Assembly: GCF_000265205.3 (NCBI RefSeq)
Contig: NT_187163.1
Coordinates: forward strand, 62,001-126,000
DNA from: Sinorhizobium fredii USDA 257
GTDB taxonomy: Bacteria > Pseudomonadota > Alphaproteobacteria > Rhizobiales > Rhizobiaceae
Direction of reading: 5' to 3'
DNA: 64,000 bases
Position numbers and translations under genes: made by a program. The notes under the pieces are model-generated. The model saw only the letters and a list, made by a program, of their open reading frames with translations. It ran no database searches and had not been told where the DNA came from. This document shows positions 18,399 through 28,110 of this stretch, one piece after another; the first letter of the stretch is position 1, and every line of letters begins with the position of its first letter.

Positions 18399-19357
18399 GG
18401 ACCGGAGCTTTCGATGGACGTCGACGGCACGCCTGGAGGCGGTTCGGTCCCGTTGTAAATCTTAAAGACGTCGTTGCGCCGGCACAGCTCGGTTCCGGAT
18501 GCGATGACGGCGGCTGCTCCCGCGGCGACACCAAACCGGAACGCCTCCTCAATTGACCTGCCTTCCGCCAGCAACCAAGTGAGCGCGCCAATGAAGCTGT
18601 CGCCGGCACCCACGGTGGACTTGGCGACGACGTGCTTAGACGGGACGCGTAAAACGCCGAAGGCTCCAGCCAAGAGGGCACCCTCGCGGCCCATAGTGAC
18701 TGCAACGAACTCTGCTGCAGTTTCCTTCACCAAAGCCGATGCGGCTTGCGCGACCCCATTCTCGTCCAGACGCCGGCCGGCCAGTGTTTCCAACTCTTCA
18801 ATGCTCGGTTTGACGAGGAAAACCGGTGCCTTGCCCAAGGTGCTGCGCAATGTCGCCCCCGGGCAGTCGAGAATGAACCTGGCGCCGGTTTTCGCGGCTA
18901 TGCGGCCAATGTCAGCATAGATGTCTTCGGGAGCGTTGCGCGGCAGACTCCCGCTGGCCACCACGAAGTCGCCCCTGAACCTCTCAACGATCGCAAGCGC
19001 CTTCGCGATGTCGCCCGGCGCGACTTCCGGCCCTTCGGGAACGAAGCGATATTCGAGCCCCGTTTCCTCTTCCCGAACCATAAAGGAAATTCGCGTCAGC
19101 CCTGCTATCTGCACGGCGTGAGTTCGAATGGCTGATGTCGCAAGGGCCTCTCTAAGCATGGCTCCAGTCGCTCCGCCCGCGAGGACGAGGAGCTCCGGCT
19201 CGCCGCCGAGCTCGGCGATGACGCGTGCGACATTGACGCCGCCGCCGCCCGGTCGTTGCCGCTCGCTGTGCGTACGGATCTTAACGGTCGGACGCACCCG
19301 CTCAGCCTGACTCCATACGTCGATGGTGGGGTTGAGAGCCACTGCAAGGATAGGCAT
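18395..19357 (-). CDS. pfkB: PfkB-family sugar-phosphate kinase (6-phosphofructokinase-2 like)
   Basis: 320 residues of the ribokinase/PfkB fold. N-terminal ALNPTIDVW and GGGGVNVARV form the substrate lid and sugar site; VGAGDSFIGA near residues 250-260 carries the catalytic Asp and anion hole. It closely fits Pfk-2/1-phosphofructokinase-type enzymes, which phosphorylate fructose-6-phosphate or related sugar phosphates in the cytosol. A GGTGGAG ribosome site precedes the ATG, 21 bases after the CBS-BON gene, and its stop overlaps the transporter binding-protein start. Most rhizobia lack classical PfkA, so a FixK-driven kinase could open glycolytic flux at low oxygen (inference). Confidence 0.88.
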   Translation of the reverse strand: MPILAVALNPTIDVWSQAERVRPTVKIRTHSERQRPGGGGVNVARVIAELGGEPELLVLAGGATGAMLREALATSAIRTHAVQIAGLTRISFMVREEETGLEYRFVPEGPEVAPGDIAKALAIVERFRGDFVVASGSLPRNAPEDIYADIGRIAAKTGARFILDCPGATLRSTLGKAPVFLVKPSIEELETLAGRRLDENGVAQAASALVKETAAEFVAVTMGREGALLAGAFGVLRVPSKHVVAKSTVGAGDSFIGALTWLLAEGRSIEEAFRFGVAAGAAAVIASGTELCRRNDVFKIYNGTEPPPGVPSTSIESSGP

Positions 19358-19378
19358 GGTTCACTCCACCGAGGTGCT

Positions 19379-20059
19379 TCAAGATCGTTCTGATAAGCTC
19401 GCGCCCGCTCCGACACGCAGCTTGTTCCTGACGCGCCCAACGCCGCTCACGGCTTCTGCGGCAACGCGAGCCGCCTCGCGCTGGACCTCACTGGCGACCT
19501 CCCCCCATAGGCAAACTGTGCCATCCTCGATGGTCACGTCGATAGCCGCCTTGTCGAGCCCGACGTCGGAACAAGGCCTCGCCAGGACAGCGCGTCGCGT
19601 GGCCTCGTCGCCCGCAGCCGTTATGTCAGGCACTGCCGCAGCGATCACCCGCAGAATATCGCCGCGGCTGACGATGCCCACCATCTGGCCGGCGCGTACA
19701 ACAGGGACACGTTTGATGTCGTGCGTCTTCATAGCTGCAGCAATACGGTCAACCGGAGTGTCTTCATCCACCGTCACGACACCTGGCGTCATGACATCAC
19801 CAACACGCCAGCTGTTTCCCTTGATGAAAATCTCCGGCGCCTCTTCGTGCGTGCTGCCCGTACCCCGCCACGCGGCGGGTCCCAATTCTGCGCGCCGCAA
19901 CAGATCTCCCTCAGTCAGAATACCGACAAGACTTTCATTGTCGTCAAGGACCGGCAGGCCGCTGATGTGGTTTTCCAGCATTACGCACGCGGCATGCTTT
20001 ACGCTATGCTCGGGACTTATGGCGATGACCCTCCGGGTCATGATGTCCGCGGCTTTCAT
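19379..20059 (-). CDS. CBS-pair and BON domain protein
   Basis: 226 residues from MKAADIMTRR. Two CBS motifs (about residues 1-60 and 80-140, the second around GDVMTPGVVTVDEDTPV) are followed by a BON domain (about 155-215: IDVTIEDGTVCLWGEV...VRNKLRV). CBS pairs usually sense adenine nucleotides; BON domains bind lipid or other surfaces. The ATG at 20059 is chosen over an in-frame one at 20095 because GGGGAGCC precedes it and the FixK box then sits at a normal 66 bp. First gene of an operon with pfkB and an ABC importer. Confidence 0.88.
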   Translation of the reverse strand: MKAADIMTRRVIAISPEHSVKHAACVMLENHISGLPVLDDNESLVGILTEGDLLRRAELGPAAWRGTGSTHEEAPEIFIKGNSWRVGDVMTPGVVTVDEDTPVDRIAAAMKTHDIKRVPVVRAGQMVGIVSRGDILRVIAAAVPDITAAGDEATRRAVLARPCSDVGLDKAAIDVTIEDGTVCLWGEVASEVQREAARVAAEAVSGVGRVRNKLRVGAGASLSERS

Positions 20060-20118
20060 CTGAGGCTCCCCATGAAAATATGGTGCCTGAAACATAGCTC
20101 ACTTGTCGACTGCGTAGA

Positions 20119-20132
20119 TTGACTTCGGTCAA
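20119..20132. promoter_or_regulatory. FixK/FNR box of the CBS-BON/pfkB/ABC operon
   Basis: TTGACTTCGGTCAA, perfect palindrome. Centre 66 bp from the CBS-BON ATG, as expected for a -41.5 activator site. Confidence 0.88.
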
Positions 20133-20309
20133 TAAGGGGAGCGGCAGGGCCGCCATACTGCCCCGCGCCGCTACAACCGTGCAGCTTGGTGCGTCAGGCC
20201 GTGCTCACCTCAGTCTGGTCCGCGTCTTGTGTGCTCCGTGGGAGACCCGCAGCACTCTGCTGGCGCGATCGTGAAGGCCGCAACGCACACCTGGACCTCA
20301 CCCACATCC

Positions 20310-20323
20310 TTGATTTGCGTCAA
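20310..20323. promoter_or_regulatory. FixK/FNR box upstream of the 70-residue gene
   Basis: TTGATTTGCGTCAA, exact TTGA-N6-TCAA. Centre 51 bp before the ATG at 20368. Confidence 0.82.
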
Positions 20324-20367
20324 TGCAGGCTATTCCAGGTAATACGACATTTGACGAATGGAGACAG

Positions 20368-20580
20368 ATGGGGTTTCACATGTCACAGTTGATTGCAAGT
20401 CACCATAGCGACTATCGCGGCTACGGTTTGGAGGCCAGTCACTATGCTTCGGGATGGCGAGTGCACATAATACCCGGCCCGCGCTCCCTCCCAACTGACC
20501 CTGACCACGTCTTGGCAGATACTCAGGAGGAAGCGCTTACAAAGGCACGAGCAATCGTCGATCGCCACCTCCAAGGCTGA
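20368..20580 (+). CDS. Small hypothetical protein (70 aa)
   Basis: 70 residues, soluble, with an aromatic/His-rich N-terminus (HHSDYRGYGLEASHY) and a helix near the C-terminus (TQEEALTKARAIVDRHL). The ATG at 20368 is preferred over one at 20323 because the latter lies inside the FixK box and GGAG precedes the former. The family is not recognised; FixK control suggests a low-oxygen role. prs begins 94 bases downstream. Confidence 0.65.
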   Translation: MGFHMSQLIASHHSDYRGYGLEASHYASGWRVHIIPGPRSLPTDPDHVLADTQEEALTKARAIVDRHLQG

Positions 20581-20674
20581 ACAACTCACTTCGCTACAAA
20601 GTGCCGCGAGGGGGCATGTGCGGCCCTTCGATCAGCATCAAGGAACGAGTGCAGTTGCCCTTTAGGATGCCCCA

Positions 20675-21652
20675 ATGCGCATCTTTGCACTGAATGCATC
20701 ACGGGTTTTTGGCGGAAAGCTTGCTTTCGCTCTCGGTGTGCCGATCGACGAACACGAGGAACGCGATTTCGAGGATGGTGAGCACAAGGCCAGACCGCTT
20801 GTCAGCGTGCGTGGCGAGGATGTCTACGTCCTGCAGCAACTGAATGGAAGTGCCCGGGAGTCTGTCAACGATAAGCTTTGCAAATTGCTGTTTTTCATCG
20901 CTTGCTGTCGCGAAGGAGGCGCTTCACGCGTGACGGCCGTCGTTCCTTATCTCGCCTATGCACGCAAGGACCGGCAAACCAAGGCGCGGGATCCGGTGAC
21001 CACGCGCTACGTGGCGCAGCTTTTCGAAGCAGCAGGCACCGATCAGGTGATGACGCTTGACGTGCATAACATTGCCGCTTTCCAGAACGCCTTCCGCTGC
21101 CGCACGATTCATCTGAGTGCAAAGGAGCTATTCGCCGACGTGATTGCCCGAAAAGCTGCAGGCGGGCCGGTCGCGATCTTGTCCCCGGATGGCGGCGGCA
21201 TCAAGCGGGCCCAGCTTCTGAAGGAGGCCTATGAGCGCCTCTCTGGCGCCCCTGCAGGATTCGGCTTCATGGAGAAGCGCCGCAGCCGTGGCGTCGTTTC
21301 GGGCGAGCTCTTTGCGGGAGAGGTGGAAGACGCGACGGTCTTCATCCTCGACGACATGATCAGCACCGGCGGCACCATGCTGAGAGCAGCGGAAGCCTGC
21401 CGGCAGCGCGGCGCCAAGGCGGTCTATGCGATGGCGACGCACGGCCTTTTCAGCAAGGGCGCCGAAGCAATGCTCGCCCATCCCGCGGTCGACGGGACGA
21501 TCGTAACGGACTCCATTGCGCCATTCCGGTTGCCTGAACAACGCTTGCGATCGTGCGTCGAGGTGGTCCCGAGTGCGCCGCTTGTTGCTGAAGCCATTCG
21601 TCGGCTCGCCTTCGGCGGCTCGATTACGGAGCTTCTAGGCGACGATGACTGA
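20675..21652 (+). CDS. prs: Ribose-phosphate pyrophosphokinase (PRPP synthase) paralogue
   Basis: 325 residues matching PRPP synthase, which makes PRPP from ribose-5-phosphate and ATP. Visible are the KDRQTKARDPVTTRYVAQL loop near residue 98, DVHNIAAFQNAF, and the PRPP loop LDDMISTGGTMLRAAE near residue 225. It is divergent from the housekeeping enzyme and probably a second copy. Its last 18 bases overlap the convergent kinase-like gene. No FixK box lies directly before it, though it could be read through from the box at 20310. A role in phosphorylating ribose-1,5-bisphosphate or salvage is possible. Confidence 0.88.
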   Translation: MRIFALNASRVFGGKLAFALGVPIDEHEERDFEDGEHKARPLVSVRGEDVYVLQQLNGSARESVNDKLCKLLFFIACCREGGASRVTAVVPYLAYARKDRQTKARDPVTTRYVAQLFEAAGTDQVMTLDVHNIAAFQNAFRCRTIHLSAKELFADVIARKAAGGPVAILSPDGGGIKRAQLLKEAYERLSGAPAGFGFMEKRRSRGVVSGELFAGEVEDATVFILDDMISTGGTMLRAAEACRQRGAKAVYAMATHGLFSKGAEAMLAHPAVDGTIVTDSIAPFRLPEQRLRSCVEVVPSAPLVAEAIRRLAFGGSITELLGDDD

Positions 21653-22708
21653 CGGATGCCGCCGGGCTTGTGTCAGATAGGCAAGCGCCAAAGGACGCCA
21701 TTTCTTCGGTTCCCGGACCGGATGCTCCAGGAGATGAACCAGGCACAGCCTTGCCCGCAGCAAGGCGCGAAAGCGGCCATAAAGCGCAAGCAAGCGGTCG
21801 TCGGGACGATCGCCAAGCTCCCTTTCCAGTGCAGACAAGAGCAGAGGCCTTATCCAATCGGCCCCCAGCACCTCGCATTCGAGCGCCAGGTAGCTGATTT
21901 CGTCGTAGGGATCGATGATCCGCATCGAGCGGTTGAATTCGAGACAATCGATAATCTGCGGTGGGGTGACCAGGCAGACATGCTCCGGCCGCAGGTCGCC
22001 GTGGCCCTCGACGATCCTTCCGCGTGCGATGCGGGATTCGATGACACCGCGCATTTCGTCCAGACGGACGCCGACACCGTCGAGCAAGGCGGCCACACCC
22101 GAGAGCTCGAATTCGGGGCGCGTCAGCAGGGCGCGGTTTATTTCGTGTTCCTCGAGAAGGTGTCGTATATAGGCCCCGCCACCGGCAATCTCCGGCGAAC
22201 AGCCGATATAGAACCGGGCAAGCCGATCGACTATCGCGGAAATCTCGGCCGGGCTTACCCGGTTCGCAGCGATGCGGGCGTCCAGCATGTCGTCCGCCGG
22301 CAGCCGCCGCATCTCAACGAGCCAGTCGATGACGTGCGCGGATTGCTCAAACGTCAGCGCGCCCGCATCGTCACAATAGAGCGGCTTGACGGCGCGATAG
22401 GTCTCGCGTGCCAGCCGGCGGTTTAGGCGAAGCTCCTCCTCGCAGAAGAACTTCCGCGCCTCGACGGTACTGAAATCGAGGTGGGATCGCGAGACCGGCT
22501 TCTTGAGCTTGAGCACCCAATCGTCGGCTATGAAAACCCAGGACATATGGGTCTCCTTAGTCTCGATGTTGTCCGGCGGTTGCGGGTAGGAGGCGGGGTT
22601 GGAGAGGAATCGCACCTTCTGCGCCAGTGCCGCACTGAGATCGGGACAAGTCTCGTCATGCTGTTTTCCAGTGAGCAATCCCGGGGAGCGGCGATTGTGG
22701 GGCATCAT
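21635..22708 (-). CDS. APH-like (aminoglycoside phosphotransferase fold) kinase domain protein
   Basis: 357 residues, homologous to the N-terminal half of the larger protein at 56692-58212: both have IETHxSxVF-type starts, a VLKLKKPV-like lysine strand, a catalytic EGHGDLRPEHVCL loop and the metal-binding IIDCLEFNRSMRIIDPYDE. This copy lacks the C-terminal P-loop kinase domain of its relative. The start ATG lies in the TGATG overlap with the USP gene, so the two are coupled and share the FixK box at 23596. Substrate unknown. It overlaps prs convergently by 18 bases. Confidence 0.82.
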   Translation of the reverse strand: MMPHNRRSPGLLTGKQHDETCPDLSAALAQKVRFLSNPASYPQPPDNIETKETHMSWVFIADDWVLKLKKPVSRSHLDFSTVEARKFFCEEELRLNRRLARETYRAVKPLYCDDAGALTFEQSAHVIDWLVEMRRLPADDMLDARIAANRVSPAEISAIVDRLARFYIGCSPEIAGGGAYIRHLLEEHEINRALLTRPEFELSGVAALLDGVGVRLDEMRGVIESRIARGRIVEGHGDLRPEHVCLVTPPQIIDCLEFNRSMRIIDPYDEISYLALECEVLGADWIRPLLLSALERELGDRPDDRLLALYGRFRALLRARLCLVHLLEHPVREPKKWRPLALAYLTQARRHPSVIVA

Positions 22709-23535
22709 CAGGCCGACATTAGGCGGTGGAGCGCCCCTTCGCGCAGCAGCGATCGGGTGACGCCGCCAAGCAGCCATTCGCGAAGGCGGCCATGGCCATA
22801 GCCGCCAGAGACGATCAGATCCGCTCCGATCTGCCTGGCGATGCCAACTAGCGCCTCCCCAGCCTCGCCTTCGCGATGGTCCACGATCTCTGCGCGGGCT
22901 TTTGCACCATGATTGATAAGATAGCGGACAACGTCGGTGGCACTGGCCATCGCCCGATCCGGTTCGTGCTCCGCGACGGTCGCTACCAGGACTTCGCGCG
23001 CATGGGCAAGGAAGGGCATCGCGTCTGCGACCGCCCGTCTTGCTTCACGGGCATCCTTCCAGGCAACGACCACGCTACTCGCCTTGAGAGGTGCGAGATC
23101 ATCTCGCGGTATGAGGACCGGACGGCCCGCCGCATGTATCAGCGCGCCCAGGTCTATGGCGGTGTGGGCGTCGCGTCCGCCCTCCTCGCCACCTGATCCC
23201 GCGATTACAAGGTCCGCCGCTCTCGCGGCTATCGCCAACCCTTTTGTCGGATCGCCGACGGTAGTGCGCAACGAATCGGCCCCTCCCATCTCGCCGCTGG
23301 CATCAAGATCGCTTCTAAGCGCTTCCAGGCGGCGTTCGATCTCCCTCGCCTCAAGCCGCATGAACTCGGCGTCCACGACCACTCCGGGCGGAGGCGCCGC
23401 AATCGGGTGTATGTCGCCGGCGGCAAAGCCGATCAGATTTGCCTCAAAACGCGCGGCGAGGTTGCGCGCAAAACTTAACTGCGATCCTGCGCCATCTCCT
23501 ATGTCCAAGTGCACCAGTATCGTGTTGTAAATCAT
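22708..23535 (-). CDS. Universal stress protein (two-domain UspA)
   Basis: 275 residues. The N-terminal Usp-like half starts MIYNTILVHLDIGDG; the C-terminal half ends with the ATP-binding-type motif GGYGHGRLREWLLGGVTRSLL. The stop overlaps the start of the APH-like kinase gene. A FixK box lies 67 bp upstream, back to back with the groEL box. It belongs to the rhizobial two-domain USP group also seen at 30053, 50692 and 51800. Confidence 0.93.
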   Translation of the reverse strand: MIYNTILVHLDIGDGAGSQLSFARNLAARFEANLIGFAAGDIHPIAAPPPGVVVDAEFMRLEAREIERRLEALRSDLDASGEMGGADSLRTTVGDPTKGLAIAARAADLVIAGSGGEEGGRDAHTAIDLGALIHAAGRPVLIPRDDLAPLKASSVVVAWKDAREARRAVADAMPFLAHAREVLVATVAEHEPDRAMASATDVVRYLINHGAKARAEIVDHREGEAGEALVGIARQIGADLIVSGGYGHGRLREWLLGGVTRSLLREGALHRLMSA

Positions 23536-23595
23536 AGCCGCGACCCTCTATTACCTCTCTTTCGAGAACTTAACCATCGATCGACCGCCCTCGCC

Positions 23596-23609
23596 TTGAC
23601 CGGCATCAA
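23596..23609. promoter_or_regulatory. FixK/FNR box for the USP/kinase operon
   Basis: TTGACCGGCATCAA, exact consensus arms, 67 bp from the USP start on the minus strand. Confidence 0.85.
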
Positions 23610-23649
23610 AGATGATTGCGTGACGCTTGGGGGCTTGTGCAGATGCCGT

Positions 23650-23663
23650 TTGATGCGCGTCAA
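23650..23663. promoter_or_regulatory. FixK/FNR box for groEL
   Basis: TTGATGCGCGTCAA, exact arms, 57 bp from the groEL ATG. It lies 54 bp from the divergent USP box, so each transcription unit has its own site. Confidence 0.85.
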
Positions 23664-23713
23664 AGCGTCCCGTCCGGTCCGTGCTACAAAGGCAAGGAAC
23701 GGAGGATGAAGCC

Positions 23714-25336
23714 ATGGCTCACAAGCAGGTCCTTTTCCATTCGGCTGCCCGAGAGAAGATCTTGAGGGGCGCTTCGCAATTGGCCGATGCCGTTCGGGTC
23801 ACGCTCGGGCCGCGGTCGAAAGCCGTTCTGATCGAAAGGAAATGGGGGCCCCCGATCGTCTGCAATGACGGGGTCACAATCGCCAAGGAATTCGACCTCA
23901 AAGATCCCGAAGAAAATCTCGGCGCGCGCATGCTGCGCCAGGCGGCGGAGAAGACAGGGGAAATCGTCGGCGACGGGACGACCACATCGACCATTCTTGC
24001 CCATGCGATTTTCGCCGATGGCCTGCGCAATGTCGTTGCGGGGGCAAGCGCGATCGACATCAAGCACGGGCTTGACCGCGGCGTCAAACGAGCGGTCGCC
24101 GAACTCAAGAAGAACTCACGGCCCGTCTCCGAGAAGCGTGAGAAAGAACAGGTGGCGACGATTTCGGCCCACAACGACGCACAGATCGGCACACTGGTCG
24201 GAGACGCAATGGAAAAGGTCGGCGACGAGGGAGTCATCAGCGTCGAGGAATCGAAAACGACCGAGACGGTCCTCGAAGTCGTGGAGGGCATGCAATTCGA
24301 TCGCGGCTATCTTTCTCCCTATTTCGTCACCGATGCCGAGCGAATGGAGGTCGTTCTCGAAAGCGCCGCGATCCTCCTGTTCGACCGCAAGATCAATTCG
24401 CTCAAGGATTGCGTGGAACTCCTGGAGGCCGTCGCGAAAGCCGGGACACCGCTGCTCATCATCGCTGAAGATGTGGAAACCGAGGCCCTCGCGACCTTGA
24501 TCGTCAACCAGATGCGCGGAACACTGCACAACTGCGCCGTCAAGGCGCCGGGGTTCGGAGACCGACGCAAAGCCCTGTTGCAGGACATCGCCATCCTCAC
24601 GGGTGGACAGCTCATTTCCGAGGAGCTGGGCATCAAGCTCGAAACGGTTACACCCGAACAACTTGGCCGCGCCGAGCGGGTCGTCATTACAAAAGATACG
24701 ACCACCATCATCGGTGGCGCGGGAGACAAGAAGGCCATCAGTGGCCGGGCGGAACAGATCCGCAAGGAAATCTCGACCACCAGCAGCGACTATGACCGTG
24801 AAAAACTCCAGGAGCGATTGGCGAAGCTTTCCGGCGGCGTGGCGGTGATCAAGGTGGGTGCGGCCACGGAGGCGGAACTCAAATCCAAGAAGGAAGCGCT
24901 TGATGACGCCATCAGTGCGACCAAGGCGGCCGTGGCCGAAGGCATCCTGCCGGGTGGCGGATTGGCTCTCCTGCGGTGCATCGCTGCCGTCGCAGAGGAG
25001 GAGGAAGCCTGCGAAGGCGACGAGCGCACCGGCGTTCAGATCCTCAAGCGGGCACTGGAAATCCCGGCACGGCAGATCGCGGAAAACTCCGCAACCGACG
25101 GCGGCGTCGTAGTCGCGAAGATGCTCGAGGGAGAGGGCAGTTTCGGATACGACGCCGGCCGAAAGGTCTATGCCGACCTGGTTTCGGCCGGCATCATCGA
25201 CCCCACCAAAGTGATCCGCGTCGCGCTCGAAAACGCGGTTTCGGTCGCAAGCGTGCTGTTGTTGACCGAAGCCACGATGACGGAACTTCCCGAGACGCCG
25301 AAGGAGTCAATGGCCGAAGCCGCGATGCAACCATAG
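23714..25336 (+). CDS. groEL: Chaperonin GroEL (60 kDa) paralogue
   Basis: 540 residues covering the whole GroEL family: [17 protein letters not shown], the ATP-binding [12 protein letters not shown] near residue 86, [12 protein letters not shown] near 410 and the closing ATPase motifs. It folds proteins in the cytosol with GroES, but no groES lies beside it, so it must borrow a co-chaperonin from elsewhere. The C-terminus ends in Ala/Met/Pro residues rather than the usual Gly-Gly-Met repeat. The ATG at 23714 follows GGAGGATG; an upstream in-frame start at 23681 is less likely. FixK-controlled; the next gene is a zeta-inhibitor paralogue. Confidence 0.97.
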   Translation: MAHKQVLFHSAAREKILRGASQLADAVRVTLGPRSKAVLIERKWGPPIVCNDGVTIAKEFDLKDPEENLGARMLRQAAEKTGEIVGDGTTTSTILAHAIFADGLRNVVAGASAIDIKHGLDRGVKRAVAELKKNSRPVSEKREKEQVATISAHNDAQIGTLVGDAMEKVGDEGVISVEESKTTETVLEVVEGMQFDRGYLSPYFVTDAERMEVVLESAAILLFDRKINSLKDCVELLEAVAKAGTPLLIIAEDVETEALATLIVNQMRGTLHNCAVKAPGFGDRRKALLQDIAILTGGQLISEELGIKLETVTPEQLGRAERVVITKDTTTIIGGAGDKKAISGRAEQIRKEISTTSSDYDREKLQERLAKLSGGVAVIKVGAATEAELKSKKEALDDAISATKAAVAEGILPGGGLALLRCIAAVAEEEEACEGDERTGVQILKRALEIPARQIAENSATDGGVVVAKMLEGEGSFGYDAGRKVYADLVSAGIIDPTKVIRVALENAVSVASVLLLTEATMTELPETPKESMAEAAMQP

Positions 25337-25383
25337 TTGCAACCTACCCCGCTCGAGCTCACTTACGATCGGAGCAAGAAATT

Positions 25384-25713
25384 ATGGAACTGACGGAGCG
25401 AGAGAAAGCGCTCGAAGAAAGGTACATCCTCGATTTCGAGCGTTCCTTGAGAGTTCGCGAACGCCGAGACAGCCTGTTTGCCGGATGGGCGGCACGCGCG
25501 CTCGATAGAGCCGACGCGACCGCCTACGCGGACGAGATCGCTGACGCCGGACGGGCCGAAGCTGGCGACGACGACGTCCTGCGCAAGGTCCTGCGGGATT
25601 TCGAGAGCGCCGGAATCCCTGCGACCAGGGAGCAGCTACAAGAAAAGATGCGGGCGCTGTTGTTTGTCGCCGCCGAACAACTGGACGCCGAAAGCACAGA
25701 GGCGAGGCGGTAA
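25384..25713 (+). CDS. F1-ATPase inhibitor zeta-subunit family protein (DUF1476)
   Basis: 109 residues, all-helical, clearly matching the alphaproteobacterial DUF1476/ATPase zeta family. An N-terminal charged helix (LTEREKALEERYILDFE) is followed by RRDSLFAGWAA, the family hallmark EAGDDDVLRKVLRDFESAG near residue 65, and a C-terminal LLFVAAEQL helix. Zeta of Paracoccus inserts its N-terminus into F1 to block ATP hydrolysis. Here the gene lies 47 bases after groEL in a FixK-driven unit, so it is probably a dedicated low-oxygen version beside a housekeeping copy. The match is by residue pattern; inhibition is inferred. Confidence 0.82.
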   Translation: MELTEREKALEERYILDFERSLRVRERRDSLFAGWAARALDRADATAYADEIADAGRAEAGDDDVLRKVLRDFESAGIPATREQLQEKMRALLFVAAEQLDAESTEARR

Positions 25714-25726
25714 ATCCGCGCCTTCC

Positions 25727-28110
25727 CTATTTCGTTTTTCCACCCTTTTCCGCCGCCGCCACGGCCTGCTTCACCGCCACAAAACTGTCGGGTGTGACCG
25801 AGATCGAGTCGATGCCGCATTCGACAAGAAATGCCGCGAAATCGGGATGATCGCTTGGTGCCTGACCGCAAAGACCAATCTTGGCGCCGGCCCGCCGAGC
25901 TTCCGTGATGACCTTGGAGATCATCCATTTCACGGCTTCGTCCTGCTCGTCGAACAAGGAAGCGAGATCCTCCGAATCCCTGTCGACACCGAGCGTCAAC
26001 TGGGTGAGATCATTCGAACCGATCGAGAAGCCATCGAATAGCCTCGCGAAATCCGCCGCAAGGATAACGTTCGACGGTATTTCGCACATGACATAGACCT
26101 GCAGCCCGTTGACGCCGCGCTGAAGGCCGTTTTCAGCCATGACCTGAAGGACTTTCTCAGCCTCATGAACCGACCGGCAGAACGGAATCATTACGATAAC
26201 GTTCTTGAAGCCCATCGCCTCGCGCAACCGCTTGATAGCCCGACACTCAAGTGCAAAGCCGTCGCGATATTTCGGCGAGTAGTAGCGAGATGCGCCACGA
26301 AAGCCGATCATCGGGTTCTCTTCTTGCGGCTCGAATTCGGCGCCACCGCAAAGGCCCGCATATTCATTCGTCTTGAAATCGCTCATGCGCACGATGATCG
26401 GCTCGGGATAGGCAACTGCGGCGAGACGGGCCAGGCCGCGCGAAAGCTCGTCGACGAAATAGTGGGTCCGCTCCGTGTAGCCCGATGTCATTGCAGCGAT
26501 CTTCTGCTTTGCCGATTGATCGCGCAGGCGATCGAAGTGCGCGAGGGCCATGGGATGGATCTGTATCGCATTGCTGATCACGAACTCCATGCGCGCAAGC
26601 CCAATGCCATCGGTCGGGAGTCTCCACCAGCGGGAAGCGGATTGCGGATCGGCAAGGTTCAACATGACCTTCGTCCGCGTTTCCGGAATATCGGCGAGGC
26701 TGATCGTCTCCGCCTTGAATTCGGCCTGCCCTTCATAGATGCGGCCCTCGTCGCCCTCGGCGCAGGACACGGTGACGATCGCGCCCGTGTGCAAGAGCCT
26801 TGTCGCGTTCTCTGCGCCGACGATTGCAGGAAGGCCAAGCTCGCGACTGACAATAGCTGCATGTGAGGTGCGTCCCCCATGATCGGTGACGTGGCGGAGG
26901 CGCGCTTCATGAGCGGCACCCAGTCCGGGTCTGTGGTTTTGGTAACCAGAATGGAGCCATCGGTGAATTTGCCGATGTCGTCGGGATGCTCGATGAGGCA
27001 GACGGGACCCGCCGCGATGGCACTGCCTATCGCGAGGCCCTTTGCCAGGACGCGCCCCTTCTTGCCGATCTGATAGGTTGGAAGTTGATCGGAGGCTGCT
27101 TTCGCCTGCACGGTTTCGGGCCGGGCCTGCACGATGTGGAGCTGGCCATCGCGGCCGTCTTTGGCCCATTCAATGTCCATGGGACAGCCATAATGCTCCT
27201 CGATCGCTATCGCCCAGCGGGCGAGCTTGAGGACTTCCTCATCGGTGAGTACGAGGGTGCTCTTTTCTTCTCGTGAGGTGGAGATACCCAGGGTGGGCTC
27301 GAAACTGTTGCCATAGGTGAGCTTCCTGCTCTTCGTGCCGCATCTCTTTTGAAGAATGGGCACAAGGGCAGTGTCGCCAAGCAGCGGTTTGAAGACGCGG
27401 TATTCGTCGGGATCGACGGTTCCTTTGACAACATACTCTCCGAGACCCCAGGCCGCATTGATCAGCACGACCTTATCAAAGCCGGTCTCGGTCTCGATCG
27501 AGAACATGACGCCTGCGCTGCCGAGGTCGGAACGAACCATTTCCTGGACGCCGACGGACAAGGCTACCTTCATGTGATCGAAGCCGTTTACCTTGCGGTA
27601 GCTTATGGCTCTATCGGTAAAGAGCGAGGCATAACAGCGGCTACAGGCGCTCATCAGTGCCCGCTCACCGACGACATTGAGAAAGCTTTCCTGCTGCCCG
27701 GCAAAGCTCGCCGTCGGGAGGTCCTCGGCGGTTGCGCTGGAGCGAACGGCAACAGAAGCCGCCTCGATGTCGAGCCTGCGCGACAGCGCACGATAGGCGG
27801 CCACTATTTCCGCTTCGATCTCGGCGGGCCAGCTACCCCGGAGAATGTTCTCGCGTATTGCGGCACCCGTCTCGGCGAGGGTGGCTCCGCCGGCCTCCCA
27901 TTTCTCAAGCAGTGCAGTAATCGGTGCCCGCAAGTGATTGGCATCGATAAAGTTCCAATAGGCCTCCGCTGTCGTCGCAAAACCGCCCGGCACCTTGATG
28001 CCATGGGAGGAAAGGCCGGTGATCATCTCGCCGAGTGACGCATTCTTGCCTCCCACATTGGCGATATCGCGCCGCGTCACATCCTCGAACCAGATGATTG
28101 AAGCGGCCAT
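25727..28110 (-). pseudogene. ppsA: Phosphoenolpyruvate synthase, split by a one-base deletion
   Basis: The N-terminal ORF (28110 to about 26893) is the ATP-grasp half: GGKNASLGEMI, the SVAVRSSATAEDLP loop and VQARPETVQ. The frame then breaks after DWVPLMKRASA. The correct continuation, VTDHGGRTSHAAIVSRELG with the phosphohistidine, is in another frame and runs to 25727 with the PEP-binding barrel (IGSNDLTQLTLGVDRDS, GLCGQAPSDHPD). Homologues read A-I-V-T-D-H; here GCC-AC-GTC suggests one base was lost from the Ile codon at about 26891. As read, neither product has both ATP site and catalytic His. PEP synthase makes PEP from pyruvate and ATP for gluconeogenesis. A FixK box lies 119 bp upstream. 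Confidence 0.88.
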
